From Austropuccinia psidii (taxonomy: Eukaryota > Basidiomycota > Pucciniomycetes > Pucciniales > Sphaerophragmiaceae): a stretch of DNA of 64,000 bases. Within the stretch, counting starts at the first letter, position 1. Each line of letters opens with the position of its first letter. The notes under the pieces were generated by a model, which was given only the letters and a program-made list of their open reading frames with translations, was not told the DNA's origin and ran no database searches. The position numbers and the translations under genes are program-made. Below, one piece after another: positions 9,027-21,800 of this stretch. The DNA is taken from NCBI GenBank assembly GCA_023105745.1, contig JALGQZ010000018.1, forward strand, positions 19,550,132-19,614,131, given 5' to 3'.

Positions 9027-11594
9027 ATGTCAACCCCTTCACAACCACTTTGCATTGGGATGATTAATATTTGTATTCAAATAAATAGTGATATAGCCTT
9101 AAATCCTGAGGATTCCCACTTAGCCTCTTGGATTATCATATGGCACAATCAACACAACATATTTGTTTATCTCCCCAATCACCAGCATGCTATTGGCTCT
9201 CTACCTGGAACCCTTTCCAAAACGTTGATACCATTCCTTGGGGCACCAAAAACGTTCATGCACTGTGGTCCTGGTGGCGCATGGATTGAAAATTGCCAAT
9301 CCAATCCTTCTCAAATATTATTTGTTGAGGGAGTATTTATGACTGATGCAAATGATCCCTCCTCATCTCAGAAACCCAATCTAGCATTGATGTTCTTCAC
9401 AAGGTATCCAAACATTTTATTCATAATGGAAAGCTTTCGAACACAAGATTTCAAGCTTAAAATGCCCAAAGAATATGACTGTGATACTCATAGTCAATGT
9501 CAACTCTTCACTCCGACATTTCCCGCTTCAAGCTCGACACCAGTTTCATATCCTGCTGTTTCATCATTGGTTTCCAAGCAGAAACTGATACAATTACCCA
9601 GTGGATCAGACCTCCCCATGATGACCCCGCCCCATGCCATTATTCAAACCCCCCTCCTCCCTCATCAAAAGACCGGACTAGCTTTTCTCTGGGATCGAGA
9701 AATCCCCAATGGCCAATCAGCCCGTAACCTTTGGGCCACCTCACCCCCAGGATCCACTTTCAATGCCAGGCACATCATTACAAACAGGGTCGTTAGCTCA
9801 TTTGAATCCCTTTCGACCAATACCCCTCTTGGGGGACTGCTCGCGGATGATATGGGATTAGGTAAAACCATTCAGGCCATTGCTCTAATTGGTACCTCCA
9901 AAGAGCGGATAATTGCAAACCCCCATCGCTCCATACCCACCATGATCATCTGCCCCCCTCGCTTAATTACCAACTGGCAATCAGAAATATCCAAGCATGC
10001 TCAGGTTGGAGCGCTGCATTCCAAAATCTACCATGGTCCCACTCGTCACTCATTATCCAAAGACGACATCTTAAAATATGATATCATCATCACTTCTTAC
10101 AATACTATCACCCAAGAATTTAAGCAAACCAATCCCTCTACATCATTCATTTTTCAAATCAATTGGCATTGTATAATCTTGGATGAAGCACAGTGAGTGG
10201 CTGAGCTTAAATGATTCAAATTACCTTTTATATCCAATAACCCTTTCCCCCTCTTATAGCTATATTCGCTCTCAATACACTGCCACTCACCGTGCCATTA
10301 ATAGCCTCCTTTCATCCCGCCAAATATGTTTAACGGGCACACCTATTCACAACACCATTTATGACCTTTTGGGCATAATATCATTCATCACTCAACCCCA
10401 GAGCGCCGATCAAGATAACTGGTCACCATTCATCCTGAGTAGTCTTTCCAAAGGTTGCAATGATATCTTGCATTTGGCATTGCGGCATTTAAGTTTGCGC
10501 CGCACCAAAACCACACATCTCGCATCCCTCCCCACTATTAGCCATCATTATGAGCTGCTCCCACTCAACCCGACCATGCAGCAAGAATATTCCATATTAT
10601 ATGAAGAATTCCTATCATCCAAAAGCAAAGGACCAGGAGAATTTTTCAGAAATATTAATAAGCTGCGAATATGTTGTAACCATCACATCATGCTTAAAAC
10701 AATTGCGGAGGCGGATTTGGAAGACCCCGAGGGCAGGAGCACTCAGGATAAATCGCCAACAATCACACGAACTCTTGTGGATGTCGAAACATGCATGATG
10801 AGTAGTAAAATTGCACACCTCCTACAAAGCTTAATGAAGAACAAACAAACAAGGTGTGGTCCAACCAAATCGGTGGTTTACTCCCAATGGACCCAATTTC
10901 TAGATTTGTGCGTTAATTCTAATATGCATCCATTACCAATTGAATCCATCTGACTTTTTCATATTGTAGAATTGGTATTGCCCTTGCCCATCACTCTATC
11001 CTTTCAGCACGAATTGATGGAACAATTACAGCACGAGCACAGGAGAAGGCACTGGAGAATTTCTTCAATAATCCTGAATGTGAAGTACTGATTGCATCCA
11101 TTTCCGCAGCTGGAACTGGCCTCAATATAACTTGTGCTAATACGGTCTATTTAATGGTGAGGGGACCCCCAAAATTCTGCCCTGATTTGCGGCCCCTGAC
11201 ATCCACATTTCCAGGAGCCCAATTGGAACCCAGCCATTGAGGCTCAGGCTGTTGATCGACTCCATCGTATTGGCCAACAACAACCTGTAAAGGTCATCCA
11301 CTATATAACTCCTCATTCAGTTGAGGTCAACATGCGGAAGGTACCTTTCAAGATCATCTTTGACCCTAATTGTATTGCTATTCTAAAATCCTTCCTTATG
11401 GAAATGCCATTTTCCAAACACCAATAGGTCCAAGAAAAGAAAAAATCATTAACTGCGTGAGCCTTACTGATATTATATAATTTGTGTTTGACCAAGTTGA
11501 TAACTCTTGTTTACCCTGGCATAGGTCCACAATTATGAACACCATGAGTTGGATCGAACTCCTTCAATATTTTCTCAATGAAAATGAGCAATAG
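9027..11594 (+). CDS. SNF2-family ATP-dependent helicase, six exons
   Basis: The exons are 9027-10192, 10260-10907, 10970-11156, 11215-11340, 11428-11456 and 11525-11594. Introns of 58-87 nt keep phase throughout, giving about 741 residues. Motifs in order: LLPHQ near residue 209, Walker A DDMGLGKT at 274-281, an ICPPRLITNW motif Ia, DEAH at 386-389 (its His codon is split by intron 1), LTGTPIHN, then the C-terminal helicase lobe with VVYSQWTQFLDL, AAGTGLNIT and the motif VI box QAVDRLHRIGQ. This is the SNF2_N plus Helicase_C layout of nuclear chromatin-remodelling or Rad5/Rad16-like translocases that move on DNA using ATP. No RING or HIRAN domain is visible. All key motifs are intact. It faces the gene at 13824-11763 with a 168-bp gap. 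A single-copy host gene or a multicopy transposon-borne gene are both possible. Confidence 0.85.
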
Positions 11595-11762
11595 AGTATT
11601 ATTTCTAAGGGAGACGGTGATACAGTCCAACTCATATTGTCTATATTCTGACATATTTAGCAATTTGCATCTTTAAGGATTAATACTCAGATTGTATTAC
11701 ACCTGCACAAATAATTCACAAAATGTTAATTTGTAACGGTGCTATACATTTATATTACTAAG

Positions 11763-13824
11763 TTATTGCAGAGCATCACCATTCGGCCTAATAACTGGCA
11801 TGTCAAGTATCTTGAGGGCGCTAGTTTGCATCTTACTACAGCCTTTGAGCCAATCTTGATCAAATACCTGAAATGATAAGCCTTCTGGAATATCACCATC
11901 ATCTGTCGATCGTAATTCTGGCAATCTATCAATAGTTTTTTTACCCTTTTTTTTAATGCGATTACAAAACTCTATGTCTTGATCCATTTTTAATACCAAT
12001 TCATTAAATAACTGGGAGCGCCAGCGTAATCCCACTTTGCGGTAAACTTGACGGCCATTTTCCAGTACCTCCTCAGTATCTGAACATACTCGAGGGTCAT
12101 TGAATTGTGATGCTAGAATGGGAAATTTAGCCGTATCACACCATTCACAACGGCGCTCACAGGTCTGCACATAATGAAGTAGATCATGATCAGTCTTTTC
12201 TCACAATGAAGAAGAGAGACATTAACTAACCCTTTGAAGAATCTTTGTGAGTTTTTGATTCTCCTTCTTTTTAACCAAATACTCGGCATCCTTTTGAATA
12301 GACTTCCATTCTCTTTTCAAATAAGTGAAATATCGCTCCATTAAAGCCGCTACGACCCCATAGTTATTATGATCCTTGTTCCAACAGTAATGATGATACT
12401 CGGTGCTGACCAGTGCAAGACGGAATGTACGGTAAAACACCATAGACATCAGCTCATTGAACGGATGTTGCCATGAGCTCTCCCAGTCCCAAGTGAATCG
12501 CTTTAGTCCTAGCTTGTGGAGCTCATTTTTGCAGTAGCTTTGGAAACCCTGAGACTGAACCTGTGTTGATGGCTCATTGAAAACATCCTTGGGGACATAA
12601 CCGAGATGACCAGCCACTTGAATTGCAATCTCACGCTCTTCTGTGCTTGGTGGTGCTGGTAGTGAGGAAAAAGCCTTATCCCTAACTTTGAGTAGGAACA
12701 GGCAATGTGCGTGTACTGCTGATCTCATTCCATTGACATTCTCTGGAAGTTCTGCTTTCCGCCATTTTTGTTGCTCCTTCTGGCTTGCACGTTTCGCCAC
12801 ATTGTGAGATTTACGAGCCTGGTTCCTTTGCTGTCTGACCTCGGATTGTTCAAGCATACTCTGGGCAAGGGGCATTTGAGGATGGGTGAACTCATTATTT
12901 GACTGAGTGCCATGATCATGCGCCGTGAAATTGTCACTCCTTGCTTCATCATTTGTTTCGATTTGAGTCGGAGACATGTTCTCATCCTCATCATCCACCA
13001 TTTTTTCTCTTGATGAACTGGCATGAGCTGTTCTTGGTTTGGAGGAATATGGATGATGACGTCCAGTGACTTTCTCTTTATGGACCAGAGGTGAAGATGC
13101 ATACAGTTCATCACCTGCCATGCACATCATCAGTTAACACATCAAAAAATGAATGAAGACTGGTCATACTCACAATCTTCAATTGGCTCCTGAGATCGGA
13201 CTGACTTGCCTTTAGGTGCCATATCTAACCCATGAAACAAACATATCAAATTGTGAAAAAGGTTATACACCGAAATTAAAATGACTTACTTTGATGAAGC
13301 GTCAATCCTGGATTTCCCTCCGACAGACCACTCCAAGTTACATTCTTTAATGGTCTTTTTCGTCGTCCCCCATCCACGTGCCTTTCATGAACCACATGAA
13401 CCTGAGATCCTGATGGAGTATTGAGGGTTGGCTGTTTACTTTGGCCAAAGGGATCCTGGGATGCGACTGGATTCCGACCGGGATTAAGGAGGAACTCACG
13501 TGGATATTTTGATTGGGGATTAGCGTGTGATGAGATTTGAGGTGTGCCTTCCGGCCCCTCAGACACATGCATTTGTGTATTAGTGGGATTCGGGGGAATT
13601 GGAGTGACGGAAATATTTGGGATCGACCAAGTGCTTGAAGTTGGAGCCTTTGGATTGCCCACATCAATGTTAAGACCTGATACATTCATTGAGGATGCGA
13701 TAGGGGTTGTGAGAGGAATGTTGGGGCTCAATGGTGACTGTGTTTGAACATATTCTATGCTAGATTCACTATTTGAGTCATGAACAGAACCTGAACGGGA
13801 TTTATGTGACTTGAAAGATGACAT
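11763..13824 (-). CDS. Four-exon rust-type hypothetical protein
   Basis: Read from 13824, the exons are 13824-13290, 13224-13174, 13114-12231 and 12164-11763. The introns (65, 59 and 66 nt) start GTAAGT, GTGAGT and GTTAGT and end in AG, and phase is kept, giving about 623 residues. The N-terminal third is Ser/Pro-rich and probably disordered. A basic segment with RNQARKSHNVAKRASQKEQQ follows. The C-terminal half is folded-looking and ends with a Cys cluster (TCERRCEWCDTA) and a segment containing LRWRSQLFNELVLKMDQDIE. The pattern recalls a large rust family of unknown role that I associate from memory with Tnp2/Plavaka-like elements, and it sits next to such a transposase here. A TnpA-like accessory protein is possible but unproven. 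Confidence 0.65.
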
Positions 13825-14785
13825 AAGGGCCGAAAAAGTACAGTAATATTTTTAACTAGATAAAACACCTCAGTATTATGATAAAATAGAGTGATATGAG
13901 ATGAAATCTTTTCAAATTTAGAATAGAGAAATTCTATGAATAGTTGGAACTAAGTGTTGCGTGAAAGTCCAATAAGCCTCTTTTTAGGAGAATCCTCCCT
14001 GCCTCCTCTTGAGCTCCTCCGCTTCTATCGGAAACCACCCGGCACGGCCTACCACCATATAATGTAATATTTCCTTGATCTCAAAGGGGACCCATTATCC
14101 ATAAGTAATCGTATTTGGTAACATTTCTGCCTCCCCATTGTCACATTTTGTGAATTATCCAAACTTCCAATATATGCATTGAAATTCCACAGCATTGTAC
14201 ATCTGTAAAGGGGTATATTCATGAAGGATTTACCCACAAAAGAGACATCACCTTTACAAGAAAGGCAAAACAATCCAAATCACACTCCAACCGATTAAAA
14301 GCCTGCTGCACTCAAACCAAATACCAAGACTTTAGGTACACTACAACCTTTTATGTAATAGAGTTATATCGTTATGTCTGTAATAAGGTTCAAGCCATGT
14401 ACGATGGTGTGCCAGCGTACATGGTTTGAATGTCAATCCCCTCAAATCAATGTTGACACATCCCTATTGGAACACCCCTCAAGGGTCAAAACCGCAGTAT
14501 TGCCATGTGTAAATAAAATAGTATATGTATGAGCATTGAGCAGCATGGCATTTTACCCAATTAAGCTCCTAACCAATTCCGCCATCCAGATGAGACATTT
14601 TACACTCCATCAGCTGCAGCTCACGCACCATTACAAATGGGATAAAATTCTCAGATGGCTCAAATCATCTCCCCCTTCATAAATACTCACTCCATTTTTT
14701 TGCCAATTAATAACACTCCTAAACACTTTCACATCAGCCATAGATATTTATACACAAACCAACCGTACTCCCAATTCCTGCAACA
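13825..14785. other. Divergent promoter region with palindrome P3
   Basis: This lies between the heads of the minus-strand gene and the transposase, so both promoters should be here. It contains palindrome P3 and an AT-rich segment with TATTTATAC about 35 bases before the transposase ATG. No coding exon is supported. Confidence 0.5.
14398..14421. repeat. 24-bp palindrome P3, extended
   Basis: Left half TGTACGATGGTG, right half TGCCAGCGTACA. The symmetry extends outward: TTCAAGCCA on the left against TGGTTTGAA on the right (14389-14430), making this the longest of the five palindromes. Confidence 0.8.
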
Positions 14786-17700
14786 ATGACAACCCGCCGC
14801 TATTCCTCAATGCGTATATGCATGTGTCAACACTGCTCAACTCAAACACACTCTTCCCCTGAGGGTGATAGGCCTGGAGTTGCCTTCACACCTTTCCAAT
14901 ATAAACAGCACATTAAAAAGCTCAAATCAACCATTGCACCCAAATCTCTTCCAAACATCCCTACTTCTGCATCAGGATCTGAGTGCCCACAACTTCTATT
15001 GGATCAAATCTTCCCAGCTGATTATTCACGTTTGACCCAAAGCACTTTCCCAACTCCAGCGGGTCTCAATTCAACTGCACAGAAACCATATAGTGGCAGT
15101 CAAACCCTTCCCCCACAAGACCTAGGAATGATAATATCTGCCATTCTATCATTAAGGTATAATATACCCCGCACGGCTTCACGCATTCTGCACCCCTCCC
15201 TAAACCTGCTGATCAAGTCCAGCATCTCAAGCTCTGGTGGTCTCCCCATTCCTGCATTCCATATACCTCAAGATCTGAGTACCATATTTGAACATCTCCA
15301 ATTGGAGCCAGTGATTCAAAACTATATATGTTTTCCTCAATGTTTCTCTCTTAATGGCCTTACTGAATCAGTCACAACTGACCAACCCCACTGTCAACGC
15401 CATAATGACCCAAATGATCATGATCCCCCTTGCACACAATCATTAGGCAAATTCATCTATTCATCTGAACCCCACACCCAAAACACCACCAACATGAAGC
15501 AAAAATTTATACCAACAAAACATTTCATTTATCAACCATTCAAAAATTGGCTTGCCAGATTTCTCCAGCGGGCTGGAATTATGGAAATTCTGCATCAACA
15601 TCAACAATCCCAAACTCCCGAAGATTCCCCAAAATGTGACGTCTGGGATGGATTGGTCTGGAGACGCTTCACTGGCACTAGAAATATCCATGACCCCCCA
15701 TTCATGTCCATTCCTGGTGCATTGGCCTTCTCCATTTATGTGGACTGGTTTAATGCACATGGAAAGTCCACCCGGTTGGCCAGCATTGGACCTATCATGC
15801 TTATTTGTCTTAATCTCCCCCCAAGTGAAAGATTGAAGCCAGAGAATGTCTATGTTGCAGGAATAATCCCTGGTCCGAAGGAGCCAACTTCCCTTCAATT
15901 GAATTATTTATTAATGCCACTCATCAAGGAGCTCAAAGAGCTATGGCAAGGTTACCATTTTTCACCCACCTCAACAGGTCCATCAGGATCCTTTATCCGT
16001 GTTGCCATCCTCACAGCCATTGTGGATGTGGTTGCCATGCGCAAGCTTACTGGATTTATTTCCCATTCAGGCAACCACTTTTGTAATTTTTGCACCATCC
16101 ACAAAGCTCAAATTGATGAAATTGGTCCTCAATTTCACTACACACGCTCATATCAAAATCATAAATCAACCATTGCCAAATGGCTTCGGGCAACCCCGCA
16201 ACAAAGACAAGCAATTTTCTCTGAGTATGGAGTGCGATATTCAATTTTAGAAGACCTTCCGTATTGGGATGCCACCAGAATGGTTAATCTTGACATAATG
16301 CATAATTTAATACTTGGAATTTTGAAGGATCATGCAACTTTCAAATTGTGCATTCCAGAGGCGAAATCAAAAATTTACTTCAGGTCCCGCAGGAAATCCA
16401 ATGACACCAACAGTTCAGACTCAGATTCCAAGACCTCCAACAGCTCTCTTGATAAAATCACATTGAGAGAGGCCCCCTCCCTGAGAAGAGACGCAGCAAA
16501 AATAATAAATGAGCCACTCCCCACTACTTCCACCCAAAAAAACTACTTCCCAATGCCCACCCCTAACACAGAACATCCATCTAGTGGTTCTGCGGAGATT
16601 CCTTCATTTGATGCCGATTACATCCCCACTTCTGAAATCCCCTCTGAATTGGATATCACTGCACTAAGTGATCACCAGATCAAGGGTGAGGCTCTGGAGC
16701 ATCTCCGACAAATCATATCTGAGACAATAATTCCCTCATCATGGACAAGAGTACCTCGCAACATGGGTTCCCCCTCTCATGGTAGCTTAAAAGCCGCTGA
16801 ATGGGCTCTCTCATATAAGGTCTATATTCCATTTTTAATGCTCAGTCAACAGATGTCATTAGATGTACACCAATCCGCCAACATTCAAAGGCAAATGGGT
16901 CAGTCAGAAGAACTTGGAAATGAACTAACCAAGAATACATTACATTTGATTAGTGCTATCAACATTGCCACAAGTTGGACTGTTTCAATAGGAGATGCGA
17001 CTGTATTTGCTGAACATTGGAAAAAATTCCGCCTTTCCAATCAACTCCTGTTCCCAAAACAGAAAAGTAAACCAAATCATCATTTTGCTGACCATATTCC
17101 TGAACTCTTCCAACGTTGGGGCCCAGCATAAGCCTCAGCCACATGGGGTTATGAGCGCTTGATTGGAGTATTTGCAAAAATGCCAACAAATAACAAAATA
17201 TGTACGTCAATTAATAAGATCAATATATTCACATTGATTAAACACCTGAACTGAATAAGATTAACTTCTTGCAACTCTAAATAGATGATATAGATAAAAC
17301 CTTACTTCAACATATCTGTCAATGTTCCAACCTTTCCGTTCTCCTGAAATCCCCATCCGTGCCATGTGAAATAAAACAGCTTTTCGAATCACAGCCACCT
17401 GCCCTGTTCAATGACCATAAATATAACAAACCATCCCGCCATGACCAAGAAAATTATGATTGCCTGGTTGAGTACTTACAGAATTTTCATGCAACAAGGG
17501 AAATAGTTGATTGGATCAGCTTAGACACTACTGTGCAATCCACAAGTCATCTCACTTCAAGGATTGTCTCACCTTGGTAAATACCAGTTTCAAACATTAA
17601 TATTGGGAACAATATATTTTGAACTGAATCCAAAAATGTCAGCAACAGTGTGATATGTTTTCTGAGGGGCAACTCACGACGCTTTGGTATTATTAATAGC

Positions 17701-17946
17701 ATTTTTAAAGTCTCTGAGCCATCTAGCATACTGAAGAATAACTTTCTGATCTTAAAAACTTTGAAGATTGATGTGAATTTCTTACCAGATTGGCCGCATC
17801 TGAATATTTATAAAGCTGTTGGTTTTGATGATGGACACTTGATTATATCTGAAGAAGAAATAGAAGGTAACTGTGGATTGTATGCTAACGAAGCTCTGTC
17901 ATGTGGACTGCTTGTAATGATAAAGCCGTTATTTCATGAAATTTAG
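14786..17946 (+). pseudogene. Tnp2/Plavaka-like (CACTA) transposase, one stop
   Basis: Exons 14786-17201, 17285-17576 and 17649-17946 keep phase across introns of 83 nt (GTACGT) and 72 nt (GTAAAT, ending CAACAG), about 1000 codons. An N-terminal CxCxxC cluster is followed by the Tnp2 core: YVDWFN (Asp at residue 320), NVYVAGIIPGPKEP, AIVDVVAMRK (Asp 414), the NHFCNFCTIHK zinc-like box, and MVNLDIMHN (Asp 503). The family cuts and pastes DNA with an RNase H-like acidic active site; which of these Asp residues are catalytic is inferred. Codon 782 (17129-17131) is TAA, just before a conserved-looking WGYERLIG segment that carries on in frame. The rest is open, so loss looks recent. I found no terminal inverted repeats. 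Confidence 0.75.
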
Positions 17947-18154
17947 TCTACAGAAATGCAAATATCTCAGATTCATTAGCAATTTTGCTAGTGAAATAAC
18001 TGCCTCAAAATTTAGTGACAGAGACATGCCATTGTGACAAGCAAAGCCCATTATTTCACATTGCCACAAAGAACTTACTATTTTGACATTGGGTACAGTG
18101 TGAATAAGCCAAGTTCAATGATCAAATGACCCACACACTCACCTTTCACAGCAT
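17947..18154. other. Transposase 3' flank
   Basis: AT-rich and without recognisable features. No CACTA-type terminus is evident. Confidence 0.4.
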
Positions 18155-18542
18155 CCAAAATTTCTAACTGCGCCATCATCATGTTGGAAGGGGAAGCGGC
18201 CCTTGCACACGCAAGCGCACCCGCACACGGCAATGCACACGCAAGCGCACCCGCACCCACACACGCGGTATTGTGCGGCGGGCTCTACCAGTGTCACCTG
18301 CAAAACGACAATCCCGCTCAGGCGGAGTCCTTTCATGGACGACCTGGTGAAGTCAAACCCCCCGCCAAAATTTCTAACGGCGCCATCATCATGCAGGAAG
18401 GGGAAGCGACCCTTGCGCACCCGCACCCGCACACGCACACGCGGTATTGTGCGGCGGGCCCTACCAGTGTCACCTGCAAAACGACAATCCCGCTCAGGCG
18501 GAGTCCTTTTATGGATGACCTGGTGAAGTCAAACCCCCCGCC
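18155..18542. repeat. Tandem duplication with CACACGC microsatellite
   Basis: Copy 1 is 18155-18364 and copy 2 is 18365-18542. Both start CCAAAATTTCTAAC, pass through GGAAGGGGAAGCG, then a CA/CG-rich tract, then GCGGTATTGTGCGGCGGG and GACGACCTGGTGAAG-like ends. The copies differ by about 32 bases, nearly all in the CA/CG tract, where copy 1 carries an extra CACACGCAAGCGCACCCG unit. It is GC-rich compared with its surroundings. The long open frames on both strands are a by-product of the repeat. Confidence 0.8.
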
Positions 18543-18848
18543 TACATCAAGACTGGCTGAAGGACCTCTTTGATGTGTGTGTTTGCAAACAGGCAGGTCT
18601 TGGGTAATTTTTACCAACCATTGGACGGTTGCGGGATGATCAGGTGGTGAGGAATCTGAGTTGAAGGCACAGCGGAACCAATATTGGTGGATGTCACAGG
18701 ATTTGGTGTAAGACAAGAGTAGGACGTGTGCTCGACGTTCGCTTGATTTTTGCTTGACGTGAGCTCGACTTTTATCCTGCTTGACGTTTGCTTGACGTGA
18801 AGTCAATCGCCGACGATTGACACAAGATTCGCCCTGGTGATCACTTTC
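18543..18848. other. Spacer with TGACGT motif cluster
   Basis: GCTTGACGT occurs three times between about 18755 and 18800, with GCTCGACGT and GCTCGACTT variants nearby. No gene is supported. Homology to retrotransposon E7 begins abruptly at about 18849. Confidence 0.45.
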
Positions 18849-21800
18849 AAACATGAAAACACCCAACAGAGATATGCTCAGATGGCAAATACCATACAAG
18901 AATACAGAGGAAATATGACTATTGTTCATAAGGATGGGAATATTCATAAGAATGCAGTTCGACTAAGCAGATGGCCATTACCAAATAATATTGATAATCC
19001 TGCTTACGTTCCAGAAGAAGCTTCACCAGAGATCCCAAGAGAAGGAATAAGTGTTATAGACTTGAACACCACCTTCTTTGAAGAAGTAAGACACAGTTAC
19101 ACTCAAGATAAGAATTGTAGCATCTTGTGCCAATTACTTACCAAATATTGTAAAGACAACTCTTTGATAAATGCCTTAGATGAAATATGGAATTAATCAC
19201 ATGATGAAGGAAGATTTCACCTACTGGATTGTATAATTTACCACAGAACCAAGCACCCATGTGTCATGACAGTTGTGGACAGGTCATTAATCAATCTTGT
19301 ACTGAAAGAATGCCATGACAGCCCCTTCTCAGGACATCTGTCTGAAGACAGAACTAGAGAAAAAAGTGAAAACCTGTATATGGTGGCCAATGTGGCAGAA
19401 GGATGTTGCAGAGTATTGCAAAACCTGTGACAGATGTCAAAAAGCAAATAAATTCACTGGCAAGAGACTTGGAAATATGATAAAAATCCAAGAACCAAGC
19501 AGACCTTGGGAAATTGTCCATATGGATTGGGTAACTGGCCTACCACCAGGAGGTGACAGAAATTATAATGCTTGCCTAGTAATTGTGGACAGATTCAGTA
19601 AAACTCCAATCTTTTTACCATGTCACAAGCATGATACAGCCATGGATACAGCTCTTCTGATATGGAATAGAGTAGTGTCATGGACTGGAATATTCACAAA
19701 TATCATTAGTGATAGGGATATCAAATTCACTTCAGAACTATGGACAAACTGTAAGCCTGTGACTCAAAACCAGAGCACAAGCATGACAGCTAAAATACCA
19801 TAAACCAATGGTATAGCCAAAATACCACCAAAACATGGAGCTGAGCCAAATTAGCTCAAAAAGGTATCAAAAGAAAGAGGAAACTCACCTCTTTTGGAAA
19901 ATATAAGTCCCATCACCATAGGACAAGAAATAACAAAGTTATTCCTGCTCAAAGTTATTGCTGAGCATAAACCTTAATTTTCACCTCTCATCTAAAATCT
20001 AGAAGGAGAGGCTTAACCCCATCAAATGGGTACTCAAAATGAAGCTCTAAGCCAGGGCTATCTAATGGTGTTTGCCAAACTGAGCTAGCACCAGTATTAC
20101 TTGAGTTATGGTCAAATTCAGACCAAATAAGGGTGAACAAAAAATTCACCTCTCATCTAACTTTTACAGTTTTAGTGTGAGATACCTAAAGTGGGGTCTT
20201 TTTGGAAAGAGCACAATCAGGGCTATCTGATGGTGCCATCCATTTCCTCATAGCTCAACTACAACAGAAGCTATTGGCCAAACAAGCTTAATACAGCTTT
20301 TGCCCAGACCACGCCAATGTACAAAAATACTTGTACATGGCATAACTTTGTCATATCTAATGATAACCATGTCAAGTTGGGTACCATTGTGTAGAGCTCA
20401 TACAGATCTATTCAATGAACCAACCTTGAGCTTGATATCTCAAAAACTGACAGAGGTATGACCATTTTAAGGTCAAAATCCCACCTGCTGTCAGATACAG
20501 CCTTACCGTGGGATAATATCCCATAACCATGAATATGAGGTGTCAAATAGATGAAGAAGCCTGTTTTTACTTCAATACCTCATATGTCAGTCAATACTGG
20601 GGTCCCATACAGTTTCTGTACAGCATTCTATGTGTCATACACGTCAGAATCAGGCTGTGAGGTCCCCAGATGAAAGTTTTCACCCTGTATAGGTGAAATC
20701 CGCCCAGATGTGGTTTCAAAACCACATCTGAGCCAATACAGAGTATACAGGCTGTTTGCAAACCACAAGCCTGTCATAGAGAGTGAAAAATCTTCACCTC
20801 CTCTACGTGGAAAGGTCTAGCAGCCTTTCCACCTCAATTTCAGGATAAAAGGAGGGCTTTTCACAGCCAAAAACCTTTCCTCATCCTGCCCTTGAATAAC
20901 CTACGTAGTAAACTGTCAAAAACAGTTTTACTCTTGGTTAATAATCAGGTATAATTATAAACTTAATTATTGTAACCCAACAGATAAAACTGCACCCAGG
21001 GCTTTCAGCAGCGCTCACCACCACTATATTTCCATAGTAAAGCCCTTAAAATCTCAATTCAATCATCTTTTATCAACCTTTTATCTTTAAAAATCTATTT
21101 TTTACCGTGTCACAGTCATAGTTTTAGTTGTAAATAGCCTTATTACCTCTTCAACATAGACTCAGCCTGACACAAACCTTCACCAATTATTTGGCACTAA
21201 GCTGTCTTTCTCTACAGCCTACCACCCACAAACTGATGGTCTGGCTGAAAGGATGATCCAAAACTTAGAGGACTTGGTATGAAGAGTTTGTGCATATGGC
21301 CTTGAATTCAAAGATTGTGATGGATTTGCCCATTATTGATGTACTCTGTTGCCAGCACTGGAATTAGCATATAAAACATCAATCCATGCCAGTACCAATC
21401 AAACTCCTGCTATCCTAGAAAAAGGATGGAACCCCAAATTATCCCAAGATTCCTTGAGGAAAGATTTGATTGAAATACATCCCACAGCTGCTAGCTTCCA
21501 AGGAATGCTAGACAAAGCTAGAAAGCATGCAGTAAGGTGCATGGAGGACTATTTTGCATATGCTAAGGACAAATGGGATAAATCACATGGAACTCCAGAT
21601 TTCAAAGTGGGGGACTTAGTTCTTTTACGCACCACTCACTTCAACAACATCAAAGGATGTAAGAAGCTGAAAGACTCCTTTGCAGGACCTTTTGCTATTA
21701 AGGACCTCCATGGAGAAAATGAGGTTGAAGTAGAGTTATCTGAAGAACTTAGCAATAAGCATCCTACATTTGCAGTGAGCTTGATAAAGCCATATAAATC

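Noticed and set aside
18155..18542. Possible CRISPR-like array
   Set aside because: Two direct copies with no unique spacers of regular length, and a eukaryotic context.
14786..18560. Terminal inverted repeats for the Tnp2-like element
   Set aside because: No matching CACTA-type ends could be found by eye on either side.
18181..18573. Overlapping open frames on both strands in the CA/CG-rich duplication
   Set aside because: Explained by repeat composition; no start context, motif or intron logic.
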